A stretch of 64,000 bases of DNA from Reticulitermes speratus (lineage: Eukaryota; Arthropoda; Insecta; Blattodea; Rhinotermitidae): NCBI GenBank assembly GCA_021186555.1, contig JAJKFL010000039.1:41798610-41862609 (forward strand), in the 5' to 3' direction. Position 1 is the stretch's first letter, and each line of letters starts with the position of its first letter. A model generated the notes under the pieces. It ran no database searches, had not been told where the DNA came from, and worked only from the letters and a program-made list of their open reading frames with translations. Positions 1 through 10,112 of the stretch are shown in pieces. A program made the position numbers and the translations under genes.

Positions 1-174
1 GTTCTTCACTACAGTTACTATTATTGTATACTAATCGTATCTATTATTCGAGTGTCTCGTATCTCGAACTCACATGTAAGTTGGTGTCAGGAACAACTTG
101 AAACATGTATGGATGAATTCTGTGTACCAAAAACTGGACATAAAGCTTTACCTTAAAAAAAAAGTGTACGGTTA

Positions 175-228
175 TAGAGTGGAGTTATGCCTCTACTCCC
201 TCCATGTGCCTTCATGGCATGGACACGG
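175..228 (+). mobile_element. SINE family A tail fragment
   Basis: CCTCTACTCCCTCCATGTGC and TTCATGGCATG match the 3' part of the copies at 18.2 and 41.2 kb. Confidence 0.45.
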
Positions 229-624
229 GCATACAAGCTGAAAAAACAAAGTGCAAGTCAACACTGTCGAATTTCCTTCAAGTAATAACAGACATTAAAT
301 TCTTCCAATACAATGAGATGGAATATTTCTATAAAGAGTTTCATTTCGAAGTAACAAAAGCGCAATATAAACAAAAACCTAATACAGCGTATTTACGGCG
401 TAAGAACAAGAATATAAATAAACTACACGAAAAAAAAAAAGCTGAAAGAATGAATACACGGCTCCACGTTACAAGGCCACTGCATGTAATCTCTTTACGT
501 CAAGACAGAACTGGAAGGAAATTGATACATGACAGAAAAAAGGCGACTGAGCTTACAGAAAAACAAAATTTAATCATTAATTTGAATAAGGAATTTTAAA
601 TAAGAGGTTATAATGCTTTTACAC
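229..624. other. Unique sequence, no gene supported
   Basis: A/T-rich. A 131-codon open frame (204-599, lysine-rich) has no recognisable domain or splice context, so it is not called. Confidence 0.5.
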
Positions 625-852
625 GCCGATCCCAGTGGCCGTGCGGTCTAAGGCGTGGGTCTGCGGCCGCTCGCTTGCTGGGATTGTGGGTTCGAATCCC
701 GCCGGGTGCATGGATGTCTGTCTGTTTTGAGTGTTGTGTGTTGTCAGGTAGAGGTCTCTGCGACGGGCTGATCCCTCGTCCAGAGAAGTCCTACCGAGTG
801 TTGTGTGTCTGAGTGTGATCGTGAAGCCTCGATAATGAGAAGGCCCCATGTA
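625..852 (+). mobile_element. tRNA-derived SINE, family V
   Basis: Head resembles a class II (Leu/Ser-like, long variable arm) tRNA: AGTGGCCGTGCGGTCTAAGG as box A and GGTTCGAATCC as box B. The tail (TGTGTTGTCAGGTAGAG, GGACGAGGG region) is shared by four other copies in this window. Confidence 0.75.
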
Positions 853-1112
853 AACGATTTTATCCATAAAAATGGAAATGAGATCGCAAAACTTGGGATA
901 AGACAGCCCGAACTGTCTGCCTTTATGGGCAACAATAAGGTATAAATTAGGACAATTAACATAGAGTGAAAGTTACGTAAGTTGCAGATCTGATACCGCT
1001 GGCATAATAATACAGCTGCGTCATTTAACAACATCATTTCACTTATATTTTTATGTAAGAGACTGACGATGGCTCTTGATTTCACACTTCCGCCGCGATG
1101 TTGATGTAATCT

Positions 1113-1839
1113 GCGGTCTTCTGGGGTATTACACGGCGTCGTGTGGTAATTGTTTACCGACGTTTCGGGACAAGTATCGGACCGATACATTATTCTGGGT
1201 TATTACGCGGCGTCGTGTGGTAATTGTTTACCGACGTTTCGGGACAAGTATCGGACCGATACATTCTTCTGGAGTATTACGCGGCGTCGTGTGGTAATTG
1301 TTTACCGACGTTTCGGGACAAGTATCGGATCGATACATTATTCTGGGGTATTACGCGGCGTCGTGTGGTAATTGTTTACCGACGTTTCGGGACAAGTATC
1401 GGACCGATACATTATTCTGGGGTATTACGCGGCTTCGTGTGGTAATTGTTTACCGACGTTTCGGGACAAGTATAGGATCGATACATTATTCTGGGGTATT
1501 ACGCGGCGTCGTGTGGTAATTGTTTACCGACGTTTCGGGACAAGTATCGGACCGATACATTCTTCTGGGGTATTACGCGGCGTCGTGTGGTAATTGTTTA
1601 CCGACGTTTCGGGACAAGTATCGGACCGATACATTATTCTGGGGTATTAAGCGGCGTCGTGTGGGAATTTTTTACCGACGTTTCGGGACAAGTATCGGAC
1701 CGATACATTCTTCTGGGGTATTACGCGGCGTCGTGTGGTAATTGTTTACCGACGTTTCGGGACAAGTATCGGATCGATACATTATTCTGGGGTATTACGC
1801 GGCGTCGTGTGGTAATTGTTTACCGACGTTTCGGGACCA
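1113..1839. repeat. 74-bp tandem repeat, about 10 copies
   Basis: The unit includes ACCGACGTTTCGGGACAAGT and the palindrome GTATCGGACCGATAC. Single copies recur in reverse at about 3560-3630 and in part at 9466-9510, so it derives from a dispersed element. It makes a 73-codon open frame every 74 bp, an artefact. Confidence 0.9.
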
Positions 1840-1849
1840 CTAGCTGTGT

Positions 1850-2334
1850 TTTGTAAGTGCTGACATCTGACGAGACACAGCGGGACTCCACGCATCCAGT
1901 TGAGTCATTCAAGCGACGCTACGTGACGTTCCGTCGAATTGGATTCGCGTGCACAGTGAATTACTTTGATTGACTGACGAACGTTGATGCAAATCAGAAA
2001 GTAACTGAACTTCATAATACACTGGAAGTTACAGTTTTAAGTTTCCCCTCAAAGCAGTTGCGAGAAAGCGACTTTTTAACCCCGTCATGTCCGTCCGTCT
2101 GTAGACACGCAACAACTCGACTGCCAGTAGATGGATTTTCTTGAAATATCAGTTTTTAGGATTTTGAAAAGAAAATGTGTCAATTCGTTCCCACATGCTT
2201 TAAAAACCGGACGTTCGGCGTTGTGTGTAAAACTGCCAACGGGGTAAGAAGGCCATTTGCTATTATTATTATACTGGTGCTGTCATTGGCCGGGCTTGGA
2301 GACTCCCTGTAAGGTATGTATGTACATCGTACAG
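1850..2334. other. Unique sequence, nothing recognised
   Basis: No repeat, exon or element ends seen; a small (ATT)n patch lies near 2260. Confidence 0.5.
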
Positions 2335-2632
2335 GTACAGCAATGTCATTACAGACCTGGACAGGCCTTTAGGGTCCCAGCAGGTTGAGGCTCACATATT
2401 TATAGACAATCGGTACATGAAGGTGGTAAGGTTGTCAGCCCTACGCACCGGCCGCCTTTACCCCCCAGTAAATATTCCTGGTACTCATTTCTGTTAGAGG
2501 CTCAGTCGACCCCAAGGCCATAGTGCAACCGAAAGGATTATGTCAATGAAAAATTTCAATGACAACATCGGGAATCGAACCCGCGACCTTCCGGCTTGTA
2601 GCGCAGTGCCTCAACGAACTACTCCGGTAGAC
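2335..2632 (-). mobile_element. tRNA-derived SINE, family C
   Basis: Complement reads ...GGTTCGATTCCCG (box B), TTCATTGACATAATCCTTTC, GGTCGACTGAGCC and a body ending in GGCCTGTCCAGG. Same family as 19.8 and 29.1 kb. Confidence 0.7.
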
Positions 2633-3169
2633 TACAAATGCACAGTATGAATGATAAAAAGTTTAACTAATAAGCGTGTGTAAAAGTGGCTACAGGCACT
2701 CCTGTCGGTAATGCAGCTTACTGTTCCATTGTTCCATCTGCAGTCGTGTACAATAACGTGACTGTACAGTCACGTGACTGACAGCTTCCGTCCCACAACG
2801 GTATGTCCGTACGTACGTCTAAGTCTCACGGTGTTCGCTGTTCACGGTTTTTCCATCAAACTGTTGTATGCAGTTTCGTCTTCCCTATGCATGCTGCATG
2901 CCCAACCCATCTCAGCGTCCTTGATCTAAAGATACGAACGACAGACGTTTGTCGCTATGCAGAAGTCGTGGAGACGAATGTTTAGTCTCGCAGGAATTTT
3001 TTGTGTACAGAAGGGCCCCGCAGCAGATGTTACAGACACACCGCAGCCTTAAGGCTTATTGTGCAACCCTGTGATGAAGATGAAGAGAAACGTAAACAGT
3101 TTTCTCATTTTTCCGTGTAATGCAGCACCGATGGAATGAAATTGACAGGGGAAAACGGAAGTACTGGGG
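2633..3169. other. Unique sequence, nothing recognised
   Basis: A 60-codon open frame at 2803-2985 has no family likeness. Confidence 0.5.
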
Positions 3170-3290
3170 GAAAAACCTGTCCCACTGCCACTTTATTCAC
3201 CACAAATCCCACATTTACTGACCCGAGATCGAACCCGGGCCTCCGCTTTGAGAAGCCGGCGACTAACCGGGACATTCCGGCCTGTAGCGC
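3170..3290 (-). mobile_element. tRNA-related SINE fragment, family E
   Basis: Complement has GGGTTCGATCTCGGG and GGGATTTGTGGTGAATAAAG, GGCAGTGGGACAGG. The second copy at 36.6 kb shares the latter part. Confidence 0.5.
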
Positions 3291-3839
3291 AGTATTTTCC
3301 AGATTGTCACGTATAACGTAATTAATGTGACACGTGCCATAATTACGCAGTAAACAGCAGACAGTGCGCTGACACATTCAGGTGTTTCGAGCCGCTCCAA
3401 GATGACTGCATTGCTGTTAAGCAAGCTTCTGCTGCAATATGCTGACACGATCGCCCGCAGGGCCGTATAACCCTCAATGTTCTATGACTTCTGATTTCAG
3501 TTTCAACGATGTGAAACACCCAAGAAAGTCCAGCCGAATTTCCTGGACTAGGGAAAGCATGATACGTTGTCCCGAAACGTCGGTAAACAATTACCACACG
3601 ACGCTACGTAATACCCCAGAAGACAGCAGATTTCATCAACATAGCGGCGGAAGTCTGAAATCAAAGTTAGCATGAGAAAGCCCTTACAAAAGATATTTGC
3701 TTGAGTAGAAGGAGACGAAAGGGGAAAGTGATAAAGTTAGACCTAGTGGGAGGAAAGGACGTGATGAGAAGGGAAGAGGCAAAGCAGAAGAAGCCCGCTT
3801 CAAGAACACTACAAAAATCAGAAAATAACAATAAAATAA
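3291..3839. other. Mixed unique sequence with one reversed 74-bp unit
   Basis: 3560-3630 is a single minus-orientation copy of the 74-bp repeat (TTGTCCCGAAACGTCGGTAA). The rest is unrecognised. Confidence 0.6.
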
Positions 3840-4165
3840 AATTGAGAATCAATTGTCTTTTGGACTTTGTCCATCGTCCTCGATAAAATATTAAATATAA
3901 ATATATACAAAAATATAAAAGACGACGTTTCGGAAGATGGTTCTTCCGTCTTCATGTTCTCAATGTTATACACCATCGTCAGAACCCTTTAGAATTCATT
4001 TGAAGAAAGGGTATGGACCCGGTATATACTCTTCTTTTAGGAGATTAGACCATCACCTGAAGACGGAAGAAGAGCCATCTTCCGAAACGTCGTGATCTTA
4101 TATTTTTATATTTTATCCGGACGATGGACAAAGTCCAAAAGATAATTAGTTCTCAATGTTATATA
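3840..4165. mobile_element. Foldback element FB-1 with hammerhead-like motifs
   Basis: Two inverted arms of roughly 110 bp (about 3845-3955 and 4050-4160). Outer parts read GTCTTTTGGACTTTGTCCAT and its complement; inner parts read GACGTTTCGGAAG / CTTCCGAAACGTC. There is no coding capacity. The same arms flank the array-bearing elements at 20.8-21.8 and 37.3-40.1 kb. Short direct repeats (CTCAATGTTATA, 3959 and 4153) lie at the inner left and outer right sides. Confidence 0.7.
4052..4096 (+). ncRNA. Hammerhead-ribozyme-like motif, best copy
   Basis: Order on the plus strand: stem I ATCAC (4052-4056); core CTGAAGA (4057-4063); extra C (4064); stem II GGAAG / CTTCC (4065-4069, 4079-4083) with a 9-nt loop; GAAA (4084-4087); CGT; then C4091, where cleavage would fall; and stem I GTGAT (4092-4096), which pairs perfectly with ATCAC. 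Stem III is only A-U and C-G with no loop, so it could form only between two molecules (ACGU is self-complementary). One extra base before stem II departs from the standard core; a viroid hammerhead (CChMVd) is known to tolerate one there. Activity is untested. Confidence 0.5.
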
Positions 4166-4563
4166 CCGTCGTCAGAACATTTTAGAAATAAAATGGAAGT
4201 TCACAAGAAAAATGTCTAGAACACTGCAAATGAGCACGAAACATGCAGAAGTGAAAACACGAATAAAGATGAAGACGAAGAATGCATTTTCTGCCAAGAA
4301 ACATTCTTGAATTCTGATAGCCATTAGAGATGGGTTTGTTGTATGTCGTATGCACATGAAGAGTGTGCTGGAGTTGACCTGGTGATAAGTTATGACCTAA
4401 TATATGACCTCTATTCTCTTTAAATTTCACCTCCACGGTTAAGATAGACGATCGGTTTGGTTTTTTGATATTTTTACAATTATTACCAAAAAGAGAAATG
4501 GGAAATATAAAATTACTGTTAAAGTGTCTGAAAGGATTAATAAAGCAGTCAAATTTATATCGT
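4166..4563. other. Unique A/T-rich sequence
   Basis: A 128-codon minus frame (4182-4568) is not supported as a gene. Confidence 0.5.
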
Positions 4564-5791
4564 TCCATTTATTCATTACATCCTCTTAACTATGTTCCAT
4601 TTATTCATTACATCCTCTTAACTATGTTCCATTTATTCATTAGATCCTCTTAACTATGTTCCATTTATTCATTAGATCCTCTTAACTATGTTCCATTTAT
4701 TCATTAGATCCTCTTAACTATGTTCCATTTATTCATTAGATCCTCTTAACTATGTTCCGTTTATTCATTAGATCCTGTTAACTATGTTCCGTTTATTCAT
4801 TAGATCCTCTTAACTATGTTCCATTTATTCATTAGATCCTCTTAACTATGTTCCATTTATTCATTAGATCCTCTTAACTATGTTCCATTTATTCATTACA
4901 TCCTCTTAACTATGTTCCATTTATTCCTTAGATCCTCTTAACTATGTTCCATTTATTCATTACATCCTCTTAACTATGTTCCATTTATTTATTAGATCCT
5001 CTTAACTATGTTCCATTTATTCATTAGATCCTCTTAACTATGTTCCATTTATTCATTAGATCCTCTTAACTATGTTCCATTTATTCATTACATCCTCTTA
5101 ACTATGTTCCATTTATTCCTTAGATCCTCTTAACTATGTTCCATTTATTCATTAGATCCTCTTAACTATGTTCCATTTATTCATTAGATCCTCTTAACTA
5201 TGTTCCATTTATTCATTAGATCCTCTTAACTATGTTCCATTTATTCATTAGATCCTCTTAACTATGTTCCATTTATTCATTAGATCCTCTTAACTATGTT
5301 CCATTTATTTATTAGGTACTCTTAACTATGTTCCATTTATTCATTAGATCCTCTTAACTATGTTCCATTTATTCATTAGATCCTCTTAACCATGTTCCAT
5401 TTATTCATTAGATCCTCTTAACTATGTTCCATTTATTCATTACATACTCTTAACTATGTTCCATTTATTCATTAAATCCTCTTAACCATGTTCCATTTAT
5501 TCATTAGATCCTCTTAACTATGTTCCATTTATTCATTAGATCCTCTTAACTATGTTCCATTTATTTATTAGATACTCTTAACTATGTTCCATTTATTCAT
5601 TAAATCCTCTTAACTATGTTCCATTTATTCATTAGATCCTCTTAACTATGTTCCATTTATTCATTAGATCCTCTTAACTATGTTCCATTTATTCATTAGA
5701 TCCTCTTAACTATGTTCCATTTATTCATTAGATCCTCTTAACTATGTTCCATTTATTCATTAGATCCTCTTAACTATGTTCCATTTATTCT
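4564..5791. repeat. 32-bp tandem repeat, about 38 copies
   Basis: Unit CATTTATTCATTAGATCC TCTTAACTATGTTC. Variants (ACATCC, TTCCTTAG, TTTATTAG) recur in blocks, suggesting a higher order. It ends CACCGTGCATTTTTCGAG, echoing the 43-bp array core. Confidence 0.93.
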
Positions 5792-5852
5792 ACTTTCACC
5801 GTGCATTTTTCGAGTATAGACAATGTTTTTCTCCAACTAAATGCACTTGTTG

Positions 5853-6229
5853 TCGACCTCGGTGGACTAGTGGTTAGCGTGCTCGCCACTGGACCCAAGG
5901 TTCGCGGGTTCGATTAAGGGTGATAAAAATCCGGAGCACCACTTCCTTCGGAGGGGAAGTAAAGCCGTCGGTCCCATGTCGTAGATTTACGGCATGTAAA
6001 AGAACCTTACGGGCATGAATAGAAATGTTGCGTAAGCCAAATTGCCTCCATTTCTCACTCAAGTCTCCTGACTTCCTGCCAGATGGCTCTGGCGGGCACA
6101 TCAGGATCGATAGAACACTAGCGCGGCCAGTTGACCAGTCACGAATGCGCACGACTTAGTAACCTCGAAAAGAGGAGGCAAGAGGAGGCCCAGGCCCATA
6201 TAGGGCTGTTGAGCCATGGTTATTATTAT
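5853..6229 (+). mobile_element. tRNA-derived SINE, family D
   Basis: GGTGGACTAGTGGTTAGCGT (Glu/Gly-like box A) and GCGGGTTCGATTAAGG box B, then a ~270-bp body and a TTATTATTATA tail. Confidence 0.6.
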
Positions 6230-6272
6230 ATATGCACTTGTTATAGAAACACTAAAATGTTTGATAAAAAGT

Positions 6273-6313
6273 CCCGACATGTTTCGGCTCACCAATGAGC
6301 CATCCTCAGGGGG
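6273..6313 (-). ncRNA. Hammerhead-like motif in FB-2 left arm
   Basis: Inverted partner of 6456-6497: CTGAGGA, extra T, a 7-bp stem II (GGCTCAT / GTGAGCC with one wobble), GAAACATGTC, stem I of 3 bp. Confidence 0.45.
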
Positions 6314-6455
6314 TCACAACTGTCTGTTCTCAAAACACGTACATATGTTTTATAAAAAAACATATCTGTTTACGTAGTGATATAGTAAGACTGAGATAAG
6401 ACAGATAAGACAGAGGATTAACATATGTACGTGTTTTGAGAACAGACAGTTGTGA

Positions 6456-6497
6456 CCCCCTGAGGATGGCTCATTAATGAGCCGAAACATGTCGGGG
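6456..6497 (+). ncRNA. Hammerhead-like motif in FB-2 right arm
   Basis: CCCC (6456-6459), CTGAGGA (6460-6466), extra T, stem II GGCTCAT / ATGAGCC (7 bp, loop TA), GAAACATGTC with the minimal A-U/C-G stem III, then GGGG (6494-6497) closing stem I. GTC is the classic cleavage triplet. Confidence 0.5.
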
Positions 6498-6553
6498 CTT
6501 TTTATCAAACATTTTTAGAATATTTTAGTGTTTTTATAACAAGAGCATTTAGT

Positions 6554-7562
6554 TGGTGAAATACATTGTCTATATGGTCCATTTCTTTAACAGAAAATAT
6601 AGGGGTCCGTTCTATCCAGGGGCCTGTGTAAAACGGTCATTTTTTGATGTTTCGGAAAAATCTCAAATTTCAAATAAACAAAATTTTTAAAGCACATATT
6701 TAAAACGAATCGACTTTCCTTAATAATCCCCGCAACTACTGCTGTTTATTTTGTCATTAGAAGCAATCGAACTGCAGTTATACGACGATGTACGTTACGG
6801 GGGGGCCGTTTGACACACAATTTTGACATACGGCCCTCATTGGTTTTACTCAGGCAGTGTTCCCTGTGAGGTTCAAGTTGATAACTAAAAATAAGATGGC
6901 AATCTAGACCTCACAACAAATCATGACCGATTGTAAATCTGTTGCTAGGACACGGAAAAATTTTACTGCTTTACATAAAACGCGGATGTACATATCAAAT
7001 GTTTTTTCTTCAAATTTTTGTAGAATCTGATACACAGAGACAATAACAAAAAAAAAACATCAGAAGTGTCAGGCAGTGCAAACATTTCCTAACTTGTTAG
7101 CCCTATCAACGCTGTTACAAAACTACAAACAACAACCAGCAGCGTCAGATGACCACCTGACAGGCTAAAGAAAAGAGACAGGAGGTTTTCAGAAAACTGT
7201 ATAAACAGGGCACTCGTAATCTGCTCATTTCCGCAAAGCGCAGTTTACCTTGGCGAAAATATGAAGTCACCTTTGTTACGAAATTCTCACACGCCAGCAA
7301 CTCTTTTCCTCATGTATGTTTGCAGCCGGAGAGACAGCAATTACATCACCGTTCGATTGATGATATGTTGCAATGTTCAACTTTTTTCCAACAATATGCA
7401 TGAAATTAGCTGCTCGCTTTTTAACTCAATCAGGAGTGACGACACGAAGAATGAGCAGCAAATATCGCAATACGTACTGATCTCATGTAAGGGAAATGTG
7501 ACGTCAATTCATAAACATTTATTACTGTAGATATTATATTGAAGGATTAAAGGATTTGAGAA
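6554..7562. other. Unique sequence of about 1 kb
   Basis: Contains a small inverted pair (GGGGGGCCGT / ACGGCCC around 6800-6840). An 89-codon frame at 7261-7530 has no recognisable domain. Confidence 0.5.
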
Positions 7563-7680
7563 CCGATACTGGTGGCCGCGCGGTCTAAAGACGTGGGTCT
7601 GCGGCCGCTCTTTTGTTGGGATTGCGGGTTCGAAACCCGCCAGGGACATAGATGCCTCTTTTCTCTTTGTTTGAGTGATC
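7563..7680 (+). mobile_element. SINE family V, head only
   Basis: tRNA-like head with GGTTCGAAACC box B; the body is missing after about 115 bp. Confidence 0.65.
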
Positions 7681-7964
7681 AGCTCATTAATAGCCGATTA
7701 GCAAGCTAGCAGTGTTTAAATCACAGTCACAATGGCACAAGATCCAGTCTGTGAGTCACAAATCCCTTCTTGAGAAGCTGACAGTCACTCAACTGATACA
7801 GAAATTCCCTATCCTGCTGCACGTACTTCTCTTCTGACCCCTACGTGCCACATGCCGCACCCATCATTTTTTCCTTCACGTAAATAGCCTAACAACGTTT
7901 GGTGAGGAATATAAACTGTGAAGATTTTCATTACGGAAATTTATCCACTTTCCTGTTACTGCCT

Positions 7965-8785
7965 ACTCCCAGCCCCCAGCCCCCAACTCCCAATCCCCAG
8001 CCCCCAGCCACCAGCCCCCAGTCCCCAGCCCCCAGCCCCCAGCCCCCAACCCCAGCCCCCAGCCCCCAACTCCCAATCCCCAGCCCCCAGCCACCAGCCC
8101 CCAGCCTCCAGCCCCCAGCCCCCAGTCCCCAGCCCCCAGCCCCCAGCCCCCAGCCCCCAACTCCCAATCCCCACCCCCCAGCCACCAGCCCCCAGTCCCC
8201 AGCCCCCAGCCCCCAGCCCCCAGCCCCCAGCCCCCAGCCCCCAGCCCCCAGCCCCCAGCCCCCAACTCCCAATCCCCAGCCCCCAGCCACCAGCCCCCAG
8301 CCTCCAGCCCCCAGTCCCCAGCCCCCAGCCCCCAGCCCCCAGCCCCCAACTCCCAGCCCCCAGCCCCCAGCCACCAGCCCCCAGCCTCCAGCCCCCAGCC
8401 CCCAGCCCCAACTCCCAGCCCCAGCCCCAGCCACCAGCCCCAGCCCCAGCCCCCAGCCCCCAGCCCCAACTCCCAACCCCCAGCCACCAGCCCCAGCCCC
8501 CAACTCCCAATCCCCAGCCCCCAGCCCCCAGCCCCCAACTCCCAATCCCCAGCCCCCAGCCACCAGCCTCCAGCCCCCAGCCACCAGCCCCCAGCCCCCA
8601 ACTCCCAGCCCCAACTCCCAACCCCAGCCCCAACTCCCAGCCCCAACTCCCAGCCCCAGCCCCAACTCCCAGCCCCCAGCCCCAACTCCCAACTCCCAGC
8701 CCCCAGCCACCAGCCACCAGCCCCCAGCCACCAGCCACCAGCCCCCAGCCACCAGCCCCCAGCCCCCAACCTCCAACCCCCAACA
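7965..8785. repeat. C-rich 7-bp tandem repeat (CCCCCAG), about 115 copies
   Basis: Almost pure CCCAGCC/CCCCAGC with CCCCAACT and CCACCAG variants. The minus strand has runs of four or five G every 7 bp. Open frames on both strands are repeat artefacts. Confidence 0.95.
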
Positions 8786-9027
8786 TCTTCCGAGCATCCT
8801 ATCCTCAAACACCCCCAGTATTCATTTTTCCCCCTACTGTGACAGCAGAACATTCACACTCACAAAAATAAAACACAAAATTATAGGTCGGTATATACAA
8901 GTCTGTTTATACCAATACTGCACACCATATGTATATACTGCTACATGTTTCGGCTGACATTTTCAGCCATAATCAGGGAGTCCTGTTCTGTAGACCTAAG
9001 CAGCATGCAGCGTGTCACTGAATGCTA

Positions 9028-9452
9028 AAATATATACACATACATCTACGTCATACATTACCAAATATATACACATACATCTACGTCATACATTACCAAA
9101 TATATACACATACATCTACGTCATACATTACCAAATATATACACATACATCTACGTCATACATTACCAAATATATACACATACATCTACGTCATACATTA
9201 CCAAATATATACACATACATCTACGTCATACATTACCAAATATATACACATACATCTACGTCATACATTACCAAATATATACACATACATCTACGTCATA
9301 CATTACCAAATATATACACATACATCTACGTCATACATTACCAAATATATACACATACATCTACGTCATACATTACCAAATATATACACATACATCTACG
9401 TCATACATTACCAAATATATACACATACATCTACGTCATACATTACCAAATC
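9028..9452. repeat. 35-bp tandem repeat, 12 near-identical copies
   Basis: Unit ATATATACACATACATCTAC GTCATACATTACCAA. The copies look identical, a sign of very recent growth or correction. Two plus frames stay open because 35 is not a multiple of 3. Confidence 0.95.
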
Positions 9453-9509
9453 TTCTTTTATAAATTCTGTGGTCTTCTGGGTAATTACACGGCGTCGTGA
9501 GGTAATTAT

Positions 9510-10045
9510 TTAGCCCGAAGTTCACTATCGCTTTCAGTTGCCCACACTTAGGACCTACAGCGACCACGTAACTGTATTCAATACAATCACAATATTTATT
9601 TCAGATCACCTTTAATATCATCCTCCCATCTAAACTTAGCAACTGCAGGCGGTTTTCTCTCCTTCTCCCACAAGTGTTACCTGCCCAGCTCATCCGATCT
9701 GATCACCCTGTAGCATACTATTTACAGAGAATATGGAGTATGTAAAATACACCCGGTATATTATCATTAAAAACAGATGACATTTTAAATCCTGTCCAGG
9801 AAAAGAAATCAAAAGCAAGGGTAAAACATTAACCTTGAAACTGAAAGGTCGAATCCACTTGGGTTTTTGTTACTACCACCCTGTCGTAATTCCTGATGAA
9901 ACGTCGCAAATCCACGACAAATCATTTTTTGTACCACCCCACGCCTTGTCTGACCTCGCAACCAATAAATAAGGTCATTTTAAACCACTATATTAAAGAA
10001 TGCTCCGTCCGCCTACAACCACATTGGCTTGGAGCAAACTGTGAC
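9510..10045 (+). other. 5' flank of gene A
   Basis: CTATATTAAAG at about 9987 is a weak TATA candidate. No clear initiator was seen. Confidence 0.35.
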
Positions 10046-10112
10046 ATGGATAAGTGTATGAAGATTATTGTACTGTGCTTGGCGCTGTTCAGTGCAGACG
10101 CACTCAAACTAC
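10046..10112 (+). CDS. Gene A exon 1 (signal peptide)
   Basis: Codes for [20 protein letters not shown] followed by KL and one base of the next codon, then the donor C|GTAAGT. It is a short basic start plus a hydrophobic core, a typical signal peptide. Length (67 nt), phase 1 and the CTAC|GTAAGT border match gene B exon 1. The ATG at 10046 is chosen because it gives the same length as gene B; a second in-frame ATG lies at 10058. An upstream in-frame ATG at 9896 would bury the signal peptide and is not favoured. Confidence 0.75.

Larger units (their letters stand above)
6230..6553. mobile_element. Foldback element FB-2
   Basis: Near-perfect inverted arms of about 110-130 bp (6232-6360 and 6420-6551) around a ~60-bp centre. 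The outer ends read TGCACTTGTTATAG and its complement. Each arm carries a hammerhead-like motif pointing outward. It directly follows a tRNA-derived SINE. Confidence 0.75.

Noticed and set aside
204..599. 131-codon frame as a gene
   Set aside because: Lysine-rich, low complexity, no domain, and it starts in a SINE tail fragment.
625..852. True tRNA genes at the box A/B sequences
   Set aside because: Heads are diverged, repeated in the window, and fused to conserved SINE bodies; acceptor stems are not intact.
1113..1839. Hammerhead motif in the 74-bp repeat because of CCCGAAACGTCGG
   Set aside because: No CTGANGA at the right place and no stem II before GAAAC.
3840..4165. Calling the foldbacks Penelope-like retroelements
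   Set aside because: The ribozyme-like motif suggests it, but no reverse transcriptase or GIY-YIG domain is present in the window, and arms are inverted; left as an open possibility only.
7899..8957. Proline/serine-rich frame of 352 codons and glycine/tryptophan-rich minus frames
   Set aside because: Direct translation of the CCCCCAG array; both strands are open for the same reason.
9012..9513. 160-codon frames with a 35-residue repeat
   Set aside because: 35-bp perfect tandem repeat read through three frames; no support as protein.
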